This document shows, piece by piece, positions 10,039-18,884 of a stretch of 64,000 nucleotides of DNA; positions within the stretch are counted from its first letter, which is position 1, and every line of letters begins with the position of its first letter. The notes below the pieces were generated by a model. The model ran no database searches. It was not told the origin of the DNA and was given only the letters and a program-made list of their open reading frames with translations. The stretch spans positions 124,001 through 188,000 of the forward strand of contig NZ_WWNE01000006.1 of the NCBI RefSeq assembly GCF_009909615.1, in the 5' to 3' direction. The stretch is from Acidiluteibacter ferrifornacis. Its GTDB lineage: Bacteria; Bacteroidota; Bacteroidia; Flavobacteriales_E; Vicingaceae. Position numbers and translations under genes: made by a program.

Positions 10039-10380
10039 TTATTTCAAAACCAGTTCATTTAAGATAGTTTGCGGAGATATTGAATTATGTGATGCAGTAT
10101 AAACTGCCTCTCCATTTTTAACTACTATAATTTGTGGGCTTTCATGGACTACTGAAAACTCTTCAGCTATTTGATTTGAAATGGAACGGTGCTGAATTAA
10201 ATCTAGATAAAAAATCTGACTAATAGGAATTTCAGAAAGCCAATTTCTTTCTAGTCTACTTTTAGCCATCGAACTGATGGAACACCTAGTACTGTGCTTA
10301 AAGATTAAGAATAGATTCCCAGAAGTATCATTTTTGATCGAAGTTATGGCTTCAGGAGAGTCTATTACAGTCCAGTCCAT
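10039..10380 (-). CDS. ytxJ: YtxJ-like bacilliredoxin / monothiol thioredoxin-fold protein
   Basis: 113 residues with a thioredoxin-like fold. The N-terminal core contains LIFKHSTRCSISSMAKSR, the signature of the YtxJ family (named for bacillithiol systems), with one reactive cysteine in a C-S-I-S motif where Bacillus YtxJ has C-P-I-S. Family members are thought to remove bacillithiol from proteins, and many Bacteroidota make bacillithiol; no bacillithiol synthesis gene is visible here. It has no signal peptide, so it acts in the cytoplasm. Its start lies 2 bp after the stop of the small lipoprotein gene, so the two are probably co-transcribed. Confidence 0.82.
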   Translation of the reverse strand: MDWTVIDSPEAITSIKNDTSGNLFLIFKHSTRCSISSMAKSRLERNWLSEIPISQIFYLDLIQHRSISNQIAEEFSVVHESPQIIVVKNGEAVYTASHNSISPQTILNELVLK

Positions 10381-10382
10381 TA

Positions 10383-10508
10383 TTAGGATGGCGAATTTGA
10401 TTTAGAAATCTCAACTTTACTGTAGGCAGCACATTTATGAGATGACTTACATGAAAATAAAACTACCGCTAAAACAATAAAAGAAAATACTAAAGCTAAC
10501 TTTTTCAT
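10383..10508 (-). CDS. 41-residue lipoprotein
   Basis: A short complete frame from an ATG at 10508 to a TAA at 10383-10385. The first 19 residues (MKKLALVFSFIVLAVVLFS) are a lipoprotein signal ending in the lipobox LFSC, with the lipidated cysteine at position 20. The mature peptide is only 22 residues (CKSSHKCAAYSKVEISKSNS plus two), with one further cysteine. Support for a real gene: ideal signal structure, 2-bp spacing to ytxJ downstream, and a candidate promoter directly upstream. Small lipoproteins with a K-C-A/P-A-Y segment occur in other Bacteroidota as I recall them, but the function is unknown. Confidence 0.75.
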   Translation of the reverse strand: MKKLALVFSFIVLAVVLFSCKSSHKCAAYSKVEISKSNSPS

Positions 10509-10534
10509 ATTTGAAATATTTGCAAATTATTTTA

Positions 10535-10561
10535 CAAATGTATGAATTTGGATACTAACAA
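10535..10561 (-). promoter_or_regulatory. Candidate promoter of the small lipoprotein-ytxJ pair
   Basis: On the minus strand TTG (10561-10559) and TACATTTG (10542-10535) are separated by 16 bases, one base shorter than the 17-23 range given for Flavobacterium. The predicted transcript start is about 20 nt before the lipoprotein ATG at 10508. Confidence 0.35.
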
Positions 10562-10613
10562 TATTAATTATTTGTTATTTTATAAACATACTTAACAACA
10601 CAATTGGATTTTT

Positions 10614-11276
10614 ATGCGGCTAAAAGAAAAAGAGTGGAAAAAATGGCTTAATGTGGAATTTGAAAAAGAATACTACTTATCATTAAGTCAATTTTTAGAA
10701 CAAGAATACTCTAACAAAACTATTTATCCCCCAAGAGAAAAAATTTTTGCAGCTTTAGATAATACTCCTCCAGATGAAATAAAAGTAGTAATCATTGGTC
10801 AGGACCCATACCATCAGAAGAATCAAGCAAATGGACTAGCATTTAGTGTGGAAAATGACGTACCATTACCTCCGAGTTTAAAAAACATTTTTCAAGAGCT
10901 CAAAATGGATGTTGGGGTTATTAATTACAAATCAGACCTTTTAAGTTGGGCTAAACAAGGGGTATTATTATTAAATACCGTCTTAACTGTTGAAGAGGGA
11001 AAAGCAGATGCGCATAAAAACAAAGGTTGGGAAAAATTCACCGATGCCATTATTAAACAGATAAGTGAAAATAGAAAGGGCATTATTTTTCTGCTTTGGG
11101 GGAGCAAGGCCATCAAGAAAAAAAACTTAATCGATTCGGATGTGCATTACATTTTGGAGGCTCCTCATCCTTCACCACTATCATCTTATCGTGGTTTCTT
11201 CGGATGCAAGCATTTCTCAAAGTCAAATAATATTTTGAAAAAAATGGGAAAAAAGCCCATAAATTGGCAAACCTAA
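10614..11276 (+). CDS. ung: Uracil-DNA glycosylase, family 1
   Basis: Excises uracil from DNA as the first step of base-excision repair. The 220-residue length matches the family. The catalytic water-activating loop GQDPYH lies at residues 62-67 (Asp64), the uracil-binding strand LLLNTVLTV is in the middle, and the minor-groove intercalation loop HPSPLS lies near residue 185. The start MRLKEKEWKKWL is the only ATG that keeps the N-terminal helix. The next gene begins one base after the stop. Confidence 0.97.
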   Translation: MRLKEKEWKKWLNVEFEKEYYLSLSQFLEQEYSNKTIYPPREKIFAALDNTPPDEIKVVIIGQDPYHQKNQANGLAFSVENDVPLPPSLKNIFQELKMDVGVINYKSDLLSWAKQGVLLLNTVLTVEEGKADAHKNKGWEKFTDAIIKQISENRKGIIFLLWGSKAIKKKNLIDSDVHYILEAPHPSPLSSYRGFFGCKHFSKSNNILKKMGKKPINWQT

Positions 11277-11277
11277 A

Positions 11278-13020
11278 TTGAACCATAATTTGAAACAATT
11301 TTTTTTCTTCCTCTTTCTGGCTTTTTCTTCCACCTCTATTGGTCAGAAAGTATCGATTCAATTTATAAGCACTGTCGATATTGATGAGCGCATACAGCTT
11401 CCAAAAGTTGCTAAAGACTCTATTGGAGTGCTAAAAATTAGCCAACAACTAATCGATCAATACAGAGAAAATTCTTACTTAACAGCATCAATTGATAGTA
11501 TAATTTTTAGAACCAAAGACAATGCTATCGTTTTCTTTTATGTTGGTGACCAATTCAATTGGAGCCAATTAGGCAAAGGAAACATTAGTGATGAAGCATT
11601 AAGTAAGGTTAACTTTCGTGAAAATATTTATTTTAACCGACCATTCAGAGGCAACGAAACCAGCTTATTTCTGGAAGGCTTACTTGAGTATTATGAAAAC
11701 AATGGATACCCCTTTGCACAAGTCAATCTTATTGTTAAAGAAATAGAAGAAGAAGGACTAATCGCGGACCTAAATGTCATGAAAGGCCCCGAATACAAAA
11801 TTGATAGCATTATTATTAATGGTGATTCCAAGGTTGGTGAACGATATTTATACAATTACATCGGCTTGAAGCCAGGAGGCCTATACAATGAATCTTTAAT
11901 CAATGATATAGGTAACCGACTGGATGAAATCCCATTTTTGAGTCAAACCCAGCCGTATGAAGTACAGTTTTTTGAAGATCAATCAAAGGTAATTCTTTAC
12001 TTAAAAAAGAAACCCGCGAGTAGGTTTGATGGAATCCTTGGGGTATTGACTAACGAAGAGACAGGAAAAATAGACCTCACAGGGAATATCGAATTAAACC
12101 TTAAAAATGCAATTGGAAAAGGTGAAGCATTTGATTTAGAATGGAGAAAATTAATTGGAGAAACCCAAAATTTAAAAATCCATTTGAATTATCCATTTTT
12201 ATTCAACACACCTTTCGGGATAGACGCAGGTTTTGAACTATATAAAAGAGACACTTTGTTTCTTGACGTCTCCTTTAAACTTGGTTTACAATATGTTTTC
12301 AAAGGATATGATTATTTACAGGTCTTCCTAAAAAACAACTCCTCTAGACGATTGGGATCAACTTCAACCTCCTCTACCCCAATACTTGATTTACCACCTT
12401 ATGCGGATTACCAATCCGTATTATATGGGATTGAATACAACAAAGAAAAATTAAATTATAGGTACAATCCTCAAAAAGGTTATCAATTAAATATCAATAC
12501 GTCGACAGGGAAAAAAAACATTCAACCGATTGTTTCCTTACAAGAAAGTAATCCGGCAGTTTACGCTGACATTCCTTTAAAAAGCAATCTATTTCAAGGG
12601 AAAGTAGAAGCTAGCTATTATATACCAATAGCAAAAAGAAGTGTCATCAAATTAAGAAACCAAATGGCTTTTTTATACAATGAAGCTCTATTTGATAACG
12701 AACTTTTTCGAATTGGAGGTATTAAAACCATACGTGGCTTTGATGAAGAGTCTATATTTGCCTCAAGTTATATTATTGGAACCCTAGAATATCGCTTTAT
12801 TCTTGACAAGAATTCAAGTATATATGCTTTTTCTGATGGAGGATATTATGAAAAAACTAATTCTACTATTAATGACACGCCAATTGGATTTGGAGTAGGT
12901 ATGAACTTTCAAACAGGAGCAGGAATTTTTTCGATTAATTATGCAGTGGGTAAACAATTTGACAATCCTATCGACTTTAGAGCCTCTAAAATACATTTCG
13001 GTTTTGTTAATTTTTTCTAA
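11278..13020 (+). CDS. Omp85/BamA-TamA-like outer-membrane protein
   Basis: 580 residues. A signal peptide (FFFFLFLAFSSTSIGQ) is followed by a periplasmic region with at least one POTRA-like segment (YKIDSIIINGDSKVGERYLYNYIGL, about residues 175-200) and a C-terminal beta-barrel ending in aromatic FVNFF. The barrel has GGIKTIRGFDEES, matching the conserved RGF/Y lid-lock loop of Omp85 proteins. It is shorter than BamA, so a TamA-like or accessory role in outer-membrane protein insertion or export is more likely than the core assembly factor. No ATG is available: translation starts at TTG 11278 or at TTG 11290. The gene begins one base after ung. Confidence 0.85.
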   Translation: MNHNLKQFFFFLFLAFSSTSIGQKVSIQFISTVDIDERIQLPKVAKDSIGVLKISQQLIDQYRENSYLTASIDSIIFRTKDNAIVFFYVGDQFNWSQLGKGNISDEALSKVNFRENIYFNRPFRGNETSLFLEGLLEYYENNGYPFAQVNLIVKEIEEEGLIADLNVMKGPEYKIDSIIINGDSKVGERYLYNYIGLKPGGLYNESLINDIGNRLDEIPFLSQTQPYEVQFFEDQSKVILYLKKKPASRFDGILGVLTNEETGKIDLTGNIELNLKNAIGKGEAFDLEWRKLIGETQNLKIHLNYPFLFNTPFGIDAGFELYKRDTLFLDVSFKLGLQYVFKGYDYLQVFLKNNSSRRLGSTSTSSTPILDLPPYADYQSVLYGIEYNKEKLNYRYNPQKGYQLNINTSTGKKNIQPIVSLQESNPAVYADIPLKSNLFQGKVEASYYIPIAKRSVIKLRNQMAFLYNEALFDNELFRIGGIKTIRGFDEESIFASSYIIGTLEYRFILDKNSSIYAFSDGGYYEKTNSTINDTPIGFGVGMNFQTGAGIFSINYAVGKQFDNPIDFRASKIHFGFVNFF

Positions 13021-13050
13021 TCCAATTACATTTGTTTAAAAACTCAGTAT

Positions 13051-13659
13051 TTGAAACCAACACATTACATAATAATTTTAATTCTAGCATTTTTTGTTTT
13101 CAGCTCTCCATTGAATGCGGGTGGCATAGCTTCTTTTATTGATGATTACATCAACATTAAATACCAACAATCCTTTGACTCTTATATCTTTGTATCTATC
13201 AAACGTCAAAAACTTTTCTACATTAAAAATGGAAATGTAGAAAAAGTATTTCTCATTTCTACGGCAAAAAAGGGTATTGGTCAAGAAATTCATAGTCAGC
13301 AAACCCCAGAAGGGCTGCATGTAATCAAACATATGATAGGCCAAAATCTTCCTAAAAATGCGATATTTAAAGAACGTGTTTTTAATGGAGAAATAGCTGA
13401 AATCTATACCGACAAAACAGATATTAATGAAGACTTTGTAACAAGCAGAATCATGTGGTTAGAAGGTCAGGAAGAAGGAATAAACAAAGGAGGTAACGTG
13501 GACTCATATAAAAGGTATATATACATTCATGGTACTCCCGAAGAAGGGTTAATTGGAAAGCCAGCTAGCCATGGTTGTGTAAGAATGAAAAACAAGGAAG
13601 TCATAGAATTATTTGACTTGGTTCAAGTTAACACCCCGGTTTTAATCTTAAATTACTAA
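13051..13659 (+). CDS. L,D-transpeptidase (YkuD domain)
   Basis: A 202-residue exported enzyme with signal peptide (HYIIILILAFFVFSSPLNAG). The YkuD catalytic motif is complete: IHGTPEEGL with His160, then ASHGCVRM with His174 and the nucleophile Cys176. Such enzymes cross-link peptidoglycan stem peptides or attach proteins to the wall. An unusual start is required: the frame opens with TTG at 13051, and no ATG precedes the signal peptide. It lies between the Omp85-like gene and rmuC, spaced 30 bp and 10 bp. Confidence 0.9.
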   Translation: MKPTHYIIILILAFFVFSSPLNAGGIASFIDDYINIKYQQSFDSYIFVSIKRQKLFYIKNGNVEKVFLISTAKKGIGQEIHSQQTPEGLHVIKHMIGQNLPKNAIFKERVFNGEIAEIYTDKTDINEDFVTSRIMWLEGQEEGINKGGNVDSYKRYIYIHGTPEEGLIGKPASHGCVRMKNKEVIELFDLVQVNTPVLILNY

Positions 13660-13669
13660 TCGTATTCTG

Positions 13670-14968
13670 ATGGAAGTTTTTATATTCTCTATCATATCTG
13701 TTTTTATGGGAATAGCTTTAGGCATTTTAATTGTTAAAAAGCTAATGCCCATTGCTGAAAAAAGTGAAGCCTATTTACGATTAGAGACGGAATACAAATC
13801 ATTATCCAAACAATTCCAAGAACTGAAATCAGAACGAGATCAGTTAAAAAATGAAAATATTGAACTGATTACCATCAAAAGCACTTTGCATGAACAAAAC
13901 CGACAACTCACTAACAACCAAGAAAAACAAAAAGAAGAATTAGAGAAAATAAGCACTCGATTTCATAATGAATTTGAATTGCTAGCAAATAAAATTCTAT
14001 CAAAAAACACTAAAGAATTTTCTGAGACCCATCATTTAAAATTGGCTGAAATATTAAATCCTCTTCAAACAAAAATTAAGAATTTTGAAGAATCCATTGA
14101 GAAGAAGTATATAGATGATACAAAGGAAAGAGCAGGACTTAAACAAGAGTTAAAGCAGCTACTTTTATTGAATGAAACATTAAGGGACGAAGCAAATAAT
14201 TTAACAAATGCACTTAAGGGTGAATCAAAAACTCAAGGAAATTGGGGAGAACTAGTCTTAGAAAGAATTTTAGAGAACTCAGGACTTCAAAAAGGAGAAG
14301 AATACGACACTCAATTTAGTGGTAAAAGTGAGGAAGGAAGGCGCCTTCAACCCGATATAATCATTAGACTCCCGGAAAACAAACATTTGATCATCGACTC
14401 GAAGGTTTCACTTACAGCCTACGAACGTTTTTCGAATTCAACTGATATACTAATAAAGGCTAACGAGTTAAAATCTCATATTGGTTCTATAAAAACACAC
14501 ATCAAACAACTTTCTGAAAAACACTACCAAAATCTGAACCATATAAATACTCCTGATTTTGTAATGCTATTCATTCCCATAGAAAGTTCGTTCGGCATTG
14601 CCATTCGAGAAGACAAAGAATTATTTCAATATGCGTGGGACAAAAAAATTGTTATTGTTTCTCCCTCTACACTATTGGCCACCCTTAGAACTATTGCTTC
14701 TGTTTGGAAATATGAAAAGCAGAATAACAATGCAATGGAAATTGCCAAAAAAGCCGGCCAATTATATGACAAATTTGTAGGCTTTCTAGATGATTTAGAA
14801 AAGCTAGGAAGGAATATGGATCAATCTAAATCGAACTATGATCAATTGATGAATAAAATTAGCTTAGGAAATGGTAATTTAGTCAAACGAACCCAAGAGC
14901 TAAAGAAGCTAGGAATAAAACCTTCGAAAGAAATTCCCAAAAACTTTTTAGAAACCAATGAAGACTAA
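13670..14968 (+). CDS. rmuC: RmuC family DNA recombination protein
   Basis: 432 residues. An N-terminal membrane anchor (FIFSIISVFMGIALGILIV) leads to a long coiled coil (about residues 30-190) and then the RmuC core with GNWGELVLERILENSGL, GRRLQPDIIIRLPENKHLIIDSKVSL and VMLFIPIESSF. The PDxxI...DSK arrangement is the PD-(D/E)xK-like nuclease core assigned to this family. In E. coli RmuC limits rearrangements between short inverted repeats. The 3' end overlaps the GWxTD gene by 11 bp. Confidence 0.95.
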   Translation: MEVFIFSIISVFMGIALGILIVKKLMPIAEKSEAYLRLETEYKSLSKQFQELKSERDQLKNENIELITIKSTLHEQNRQLTNNQEKQKEELEKISTRFHNEFELLANKILSKNTKEFSETHHLKLAEILNPLQTKIKNFEESIEKKYIDDTKERAGLKQELKQLLLLNETLRDEANNLTNALKGESKTQGNWGELVLERILENSGLQKGEEYDTQFSGKSEEGRRLQPDIIIRLPENKHLIIDSKVSLTAYERFSNSTDILIKANELKSHIGSIKTHIKQLSEKHYQNLNHINTPDFVMLFIPIESSFGIAIREDKELFQYAWDKKIVIVSPSTLLATLRTIASVWKYEKQNNNAMEIAKKAGQLYDKFVGFLDDLEKLGRNMDQSKSNYDQLMNKISLGNGNLVKRTQELKKLGIKPSKEIPKNFLETNED

Positions 14969-16220
14969 CAATCAACTACTTTCTCTACTTCTATTAGCTG
15001 TTGTTACATGGAGTTGTAGTTCCTCGCAGAATACATCCAATGTTAATTTTGCATATATGTATGACCCTGACCCAGCCATAATACGACCCAATTTCAAAAT
15101 TTTCCATTTAAATGAAAAAGAATCTAACTTTTACTTTGGAATAGAATCTTCAGAAATACTATACAGCAAAATTGAAAAAGATACCCTTTCTGAGGCCAAT
15201 TTAAAAATCAGGTATAAGCTGTTTGAGCAATCAGACCTTTCTACCATTTTAGACAGCACGACATATTATATGAAAGATACAGTCTCCAAAAAAATTGAAA
15301 AAACACTGTATGGAAATTTCACTATCCCCGTCGATGCCAATAAAAAGTATTTCCTAGAAATACGAATACGTGATGTAAATCGAGATTTGAATACCATAGA
15401 GTTTTTCTCCTTTGTAAAATATCAACAAGTAGACGAGGGGAATTTTATGCTAATAGACTCTAATAATCTTCCTATTCTAAATAGTATCGTTTATCCTAAT
15501 CAACAGGTTAAAATTGTAAAAAGTCCATGGATATCAAATGGAGAATATAAAATAGAACAATACATCCAACCTTTTGATTTACCACCTCCACCATTTGCAG
15601 ATAAAGGGTTGTCATACGCTCTACCTAATTCATCTGATTATATACAATCCATCTTTTTAAAAGACACAACGACATATAGTTTTAACAGCAAAGGACTATA
15701 TACTATTCATGGTGATAGTTTAAATCAGTTGTACAGCATTTTATGCATGCATGAAGGATTCCCTCAATTAAAAAGAGTTGAATATTTAATTGAGCCTACC
15801 CGATATATCTCTACCCAAACAGAATTTGATAAAATAAAAGAAGCAGTAGATAAAAAAGATGCGGTTGACAACTTTTGGCTATCAATATCTAACGATTTCA
15901 ATAGAGCAAAACAGATTTTGGGAGAATATTACAAGCGTGTTGAAAGTGCCAATCGATATTTTACAGATGTTCAAGATGGATGGCGTACTGATAGAGGTTT
16001 AATCTATCTTATTTATGGCACTCCCTCGACAATATACAAAGGATACAATTACGAAAACTGGGTATATGGAGAAGAAACAAATATGCTATCATTAACTTTT
16101 AAATTTAGAAGATTAAATAGCCCATTATCCAAAAATACATACATTTTAGAACGGAGTCAAAGCTTCAAAAGCGCCTGGTATAGAGCCGTTGACAATTGGA
16201 GACAAGGACGAGTATATTAA
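14958..16220 (+). CDS. GWxTD domain lipoprotein
   Basis: 420 residues. The N-terminus is a lipoprotein signal (LLSLLLLAVVTWSC, Cys20). The C-terminal third contains DGWRTDRGLIYLIYGTPSTIY, the GWxTD motif that names the domain, preceded by FNRAKQILGEYYKRVESAN. GWxTD proteins are widespread in Bacteroidota; they are cell-envelope proteins of unknown function. The start overlaps rmuC by 11 bp and rlmB starts 4 bp after the stop, so this is the middle of a tightly packed operon. Confidence 0.9.
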   Translation: MKTNNQLLSLLLLAVVTWSCSSSQNTSNVNFAYMYDPDPAIIRPNFKIFHLNEKESNFYFGIESSEILYSKIEKDTLSEANLKIRYKLFEQSDLSTILDSTTYYMKDTVSKKIEKTLYGNFTIPVDANKKYFLEIRIRDVNRDLNTIEFFSFVKYQQVDEGNFMLIDSNNLPILNSIVYPNQQVKIVKSPWISNGEYKIEQYIQPFDLPPPPFADKGLSYALPNSSDYIQSIFLKDTTTYSFNSKGLYTIHGDSLNQLYSILCMHEGFPQLKRVEYLIEPTRYISTQTEFDKIKEAVDKKDAVDNFWLSISNDFNRAKQILGEYYKRVESANRYFTDVQDGWRTDRGLIYLIYGTPSTIYKGYNYENWVYGEETNMLSLTFKFRRLNSPLSKNTYILERSQSFKSAWYRAVDNWRQGRVY

Positions 16221-16224
16221 TATC

Positions 16225-16977
16225 ATGAGAGATAACGAAAAGAAGAAACCTAACGAACTATTTTTTGGTATTCGGGCAGTAATTGAAGCCATTAGAGCAG
16301 GCAAGGATGTTGAAAAAGTATTGGTTCAACAAGATTTAAGAGGTCCACTATTAACCGAATTAAGGAAGACCATCAAGCAATATGGTATTCCTAGTCAAAA
16401 TGTGCCTGAAAATCGATTAAAATACATTGATGGTAATCATCAGGGAGTAATAGCTTACTTATCTCCGATTGAATTTTATGATATTGATGATTTATTAGCC
16501 AGCATTTACGAAAAAGGAGAAAACCCATTCTTACTGATCGCTGATCGAATAAATGATGTGAGAAATTTTGGAGCAATATGTCGGTCAGCTGAATGTGCAG
16601 GAGTACATGCTATAATAATTCCTGCTAAAGGTTCAGCAGAAATAACCGCAGATGCAGTCAAAACCTCAGCAGGTGCACTGATGCGAATTCCCGTCTGTCG
16701 TGTTAAAAGCCTTCCTGCTCTAGCCGAGAACCTAAAGAACTCAGGAATTCAATTAATAAGCTGTACAGAAAAAACAGATCAATTGATGACTACGGCCAAT
16801 CTAAAAGGACCAATGGCTATAATTGTAGGGAATGAAGAAGTAGGCATCTCTTCCACTCTTTTGAACTTATCAGATCAACGTGTGAAGATTCCATTGAAAG
16901 GTGAGATTGGTTCACTGAATGTATCTGTAGCAGCAGGAATTATTATATTTGAAGCTTTGCGTCAAAGAGATGTATGA
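16225..16977 (+). CDS. rlmB: 23S rRNA (guanosine-2'-O)-methyltransferase RlmB
   Basis: A 250-residue SPOUT methyltransferase that methylates the 2'-O of a guanosine in 23S rRNA (G2251 in E. coli) using SAM. The N-terminal L30-like substrate-binding domain has LFFGIRAVIEAIRAGKDVEKVLV; the SPOUT motifs are DRINDVRNFGAICRSAE, IIVGNEEVGIS and GSLNVSVAAGIIIFEALRQR. An upstream ATG at 16189 lies inside the GWxTD gene; I chose 16225 because the conserved domain begins a few residues later and the spacing to the upstream stop is 4 bp. The stop overlaps the next ATG (ATGA). Confidence 0.95.
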   Translation: MRDNEKKKPNELFFGIRAVIEAIRAGKDVEKVLVQQDLRGPLLTELRKTIKQYGIPSQNVPENRLKYIDGNHQGVIAYLSPIEFYDIDDLLASIYEKGENPFLLIADRINDVRNFGAICRSAECAGVHAIIIPAKGSAEITADAVKTSAGALMRIPVCRVKSLPALAENLKNSGIQLISCTEKTDQLMTTANLKGPMAIIVGNEEVGISSTLLNLSDQRVKIPLKGEIGSLNVSVAAGIIIFEALRQRDV

Positions 16978-18881
16978 CAATAAATGAAAAATCAAGAGTT
17001 CAATTTTTTCTATGGGCAATCCTGCTAATTGGTATTGCTCTTAGATTTTATCAATTAGACGATTGGAGCCTCACCAATGATGAGCTTAGTGCAATATTTC
17101 GCACTAAATATGACTCCGTATTTGATTTATTAAAAAGCTACCTCTCCCAACCAGATGGACATCCCCCTTTGGTTCAACTTTTTATATACTATTGGACCAC
17201 TATTATTGGACCCAACCAAACCTTACTTAGGCTTCCATTTATCATTTTGGGAATAGTCTGTATTCCGTTAAGCTATAGGGTATTCCGAATGTGGTTTTCT
17301 GATATCACTGCTGTATATGTTGCCGCAGGAATCGGCTTATTGCAATATCCAATTTTATACTCTCAGTTAGCAAGACCATATAGTATAGGACTACTTTTCA
17401 TGCTTTTATATACCTATTATTGGACAAAACTAGTATTTCTAAATCGCTATAACCTAAAAACTTATATTCTATATATTATTATCGGAATATGTTCACTATA
17501 CATTCATTACTTCTTAACGCTAAACATTCTTATTCTTGGAGTTCTAGGTTTCTTTTTAATTAAAAAATACCGTAGAAAAACATACCTTATTTTAAATGCC
17601 ATCGTTGGATTAGCATTCTTACCCTATATCAAAATTTTTCTAATACAATTGAGTGTTGGTGGAGTGGGCAATTGGCTTCCAAAGCCTGAGAATGACTTTT
17701 TTCTTACCTACTTGTATTATTGCTTCAATAGCAATTGGGTTATCATTGTCTTTCTTCTGGCAATGATACTCTCGGGTATCCTATCATTTCAAAATAAGTT
17801 CAATAAAAACAATTGGATATTATTGGCTCTAATTTTTCTACCATATATCATTGGACATCTATACTCCGCCAAAATCAACCCAGTAATTCAATATTCCACT
17901 TTATTGTTTAGTTTCCCTTTTTTATTAGCCTTTATATTCTCATTCATCGAAGACAAAACTTTCAAGGGACTCTATGGAATCACTTTAATTGTATTTATAG
18001 GGTTGACTACACTTACATCGTTCAAAACTTGGGAGCAATATCATCTTCACCCTTTTGGTGATTTCAAAGGTGCTGCTAACCATCTTCACAATTGGGCGCA
18101 AGAATTGCCGAATGAAAAAACAGACTTATTGATAAATACTACTCATTTAAATTATTACAAGTATTATTTAGATCAATTAGATTGCCGGCATACCTTCCTA
18201 AAGACTTCTGTCACCTCAGAAAAAGATTTAGGAGAGTTAAGTAAATACTTCTCTAAACAAAAAAAAGAACATCTAATTTTCTCTTGGTCTGCTGCAAACA
18301 ACTACTACGAATTGAAGGAACTCATCCGTTATTATTTTCCAAAAATTCATCGTTTAAAAGGCAATTATAATTATGAAGTTATTCATTTTGTTAAGGGAGA
18401 GCCACAACCTAAAACAGTGGATTATGAAATTGGGTTTGAGTCTCCTTCTAACTTTTGGAACTTCGATCCGAATAGCTTAGATTCTTCAGAATTTCGATCA
18501 AGCAAACATGCTCTTTTAGTCAATGTAAAGCAAGAATATCCGGTATCCCTTAAAGATATAGAATCTGAAAATTTTCACCCTAAAGAAGCCAATGTAATTA
18601 CATTTCTTGTACACTTTAAATCCAATCAACCTGTAGAACCCATCTTGGCAATTTCTGTTGATAATGAATTAGGTAATCAATTATGGAGAGGAATTTCATT
18701 AAAAGAATTCAATAATGTAGGTGAATGGTCTGTAGGATTAGTTTCTATTTATTTAGAACAACCAATGGCGCCAAATGATAAAATAAAGGCTTATGTTTGG
18801 AACAAGAATAAAGAAACTTTTTGGCTGGACGACCTCTCATTTTATGCACATACTGACAGCAAATATTATCTAAAAAAATAG
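16974..18881 (+). CDS. GT39-like membrane glycosyltransferase
   Basis: 635 residues. The N-terminal helix is followed by ALRFYQLDDWSLTNDELSA, with the Asp-Glu pair in the first loop typical of GT-C enzymes using lipid-phosphate sugar donors, and by DGHPPLVQLFIYYWT, typical of the GT39/PMT_2 group. About ten membrane helices fill residues 10-350; the C-terminal 280 residues are soluble and end in a beta-rich stretch (LWRGISLKEF, YVWNKNKETFWLDDLSFY). Acceptor and donor are unknown. Its ATG overlaps the rlmB stop by 4 bp. The product is distantly similar in layout to the gene at 57933. Confidence 0.8.
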   Translation: MTINEKSRVQFFLWAILLIGIALRFYQLDDWSLTNDELSAIFRTKYDSVFDLLKSYLSQPDGHPPLVQLFIYYWTTIIGPNQTLLRLPFIILGIVCIPLSYRVFRMWFSDITAVYVAAGIGLLQYPILYSQLARPYSIGLLFMLLYTYYWTKLVFLNRYNLKTYILYIIIGICSLYIHYFLTLNILILGVLGFFLIKKYRRKTYLILNAIVGLAFLPYIKIFLIQLSVGGVGNWLPKPENDFFLTYLYYCFNSNWVIIVFLLAMILSGILSFQNKFNKNNWILLALIFLPYIIGHLYSAKINPVIQYSTLLFSFPFLLAFIFSFIEDKTFKGLYGITLIVFIGLTTLTSFKTWEQYHLHPFGDFKGAANHLHNWAQELPNEKTDLLINTTHLNYYKYYLDQLDCRHTFLKTSVTSEKDLGELSKYFSKQKKEHLIFSWSAANNYYELKELIRYYFPKIHRLKGNYNYEVIHFVKGEPQPKTVDYEIGFESPSNFWNFDPNSLDSSEFRSSKHALLVNVKQEYPVSLKDIESENFHPKEANVITFLVHFKSNQPVEPILAISVDNELGNQLWRGISLKEFNNVGEWSVGLVSIYLEQPMAPNDKIKAYVWNKNKETFWLDDLSFYAHTDSKYYLKK

Positions 18882-18884
18882 CCC

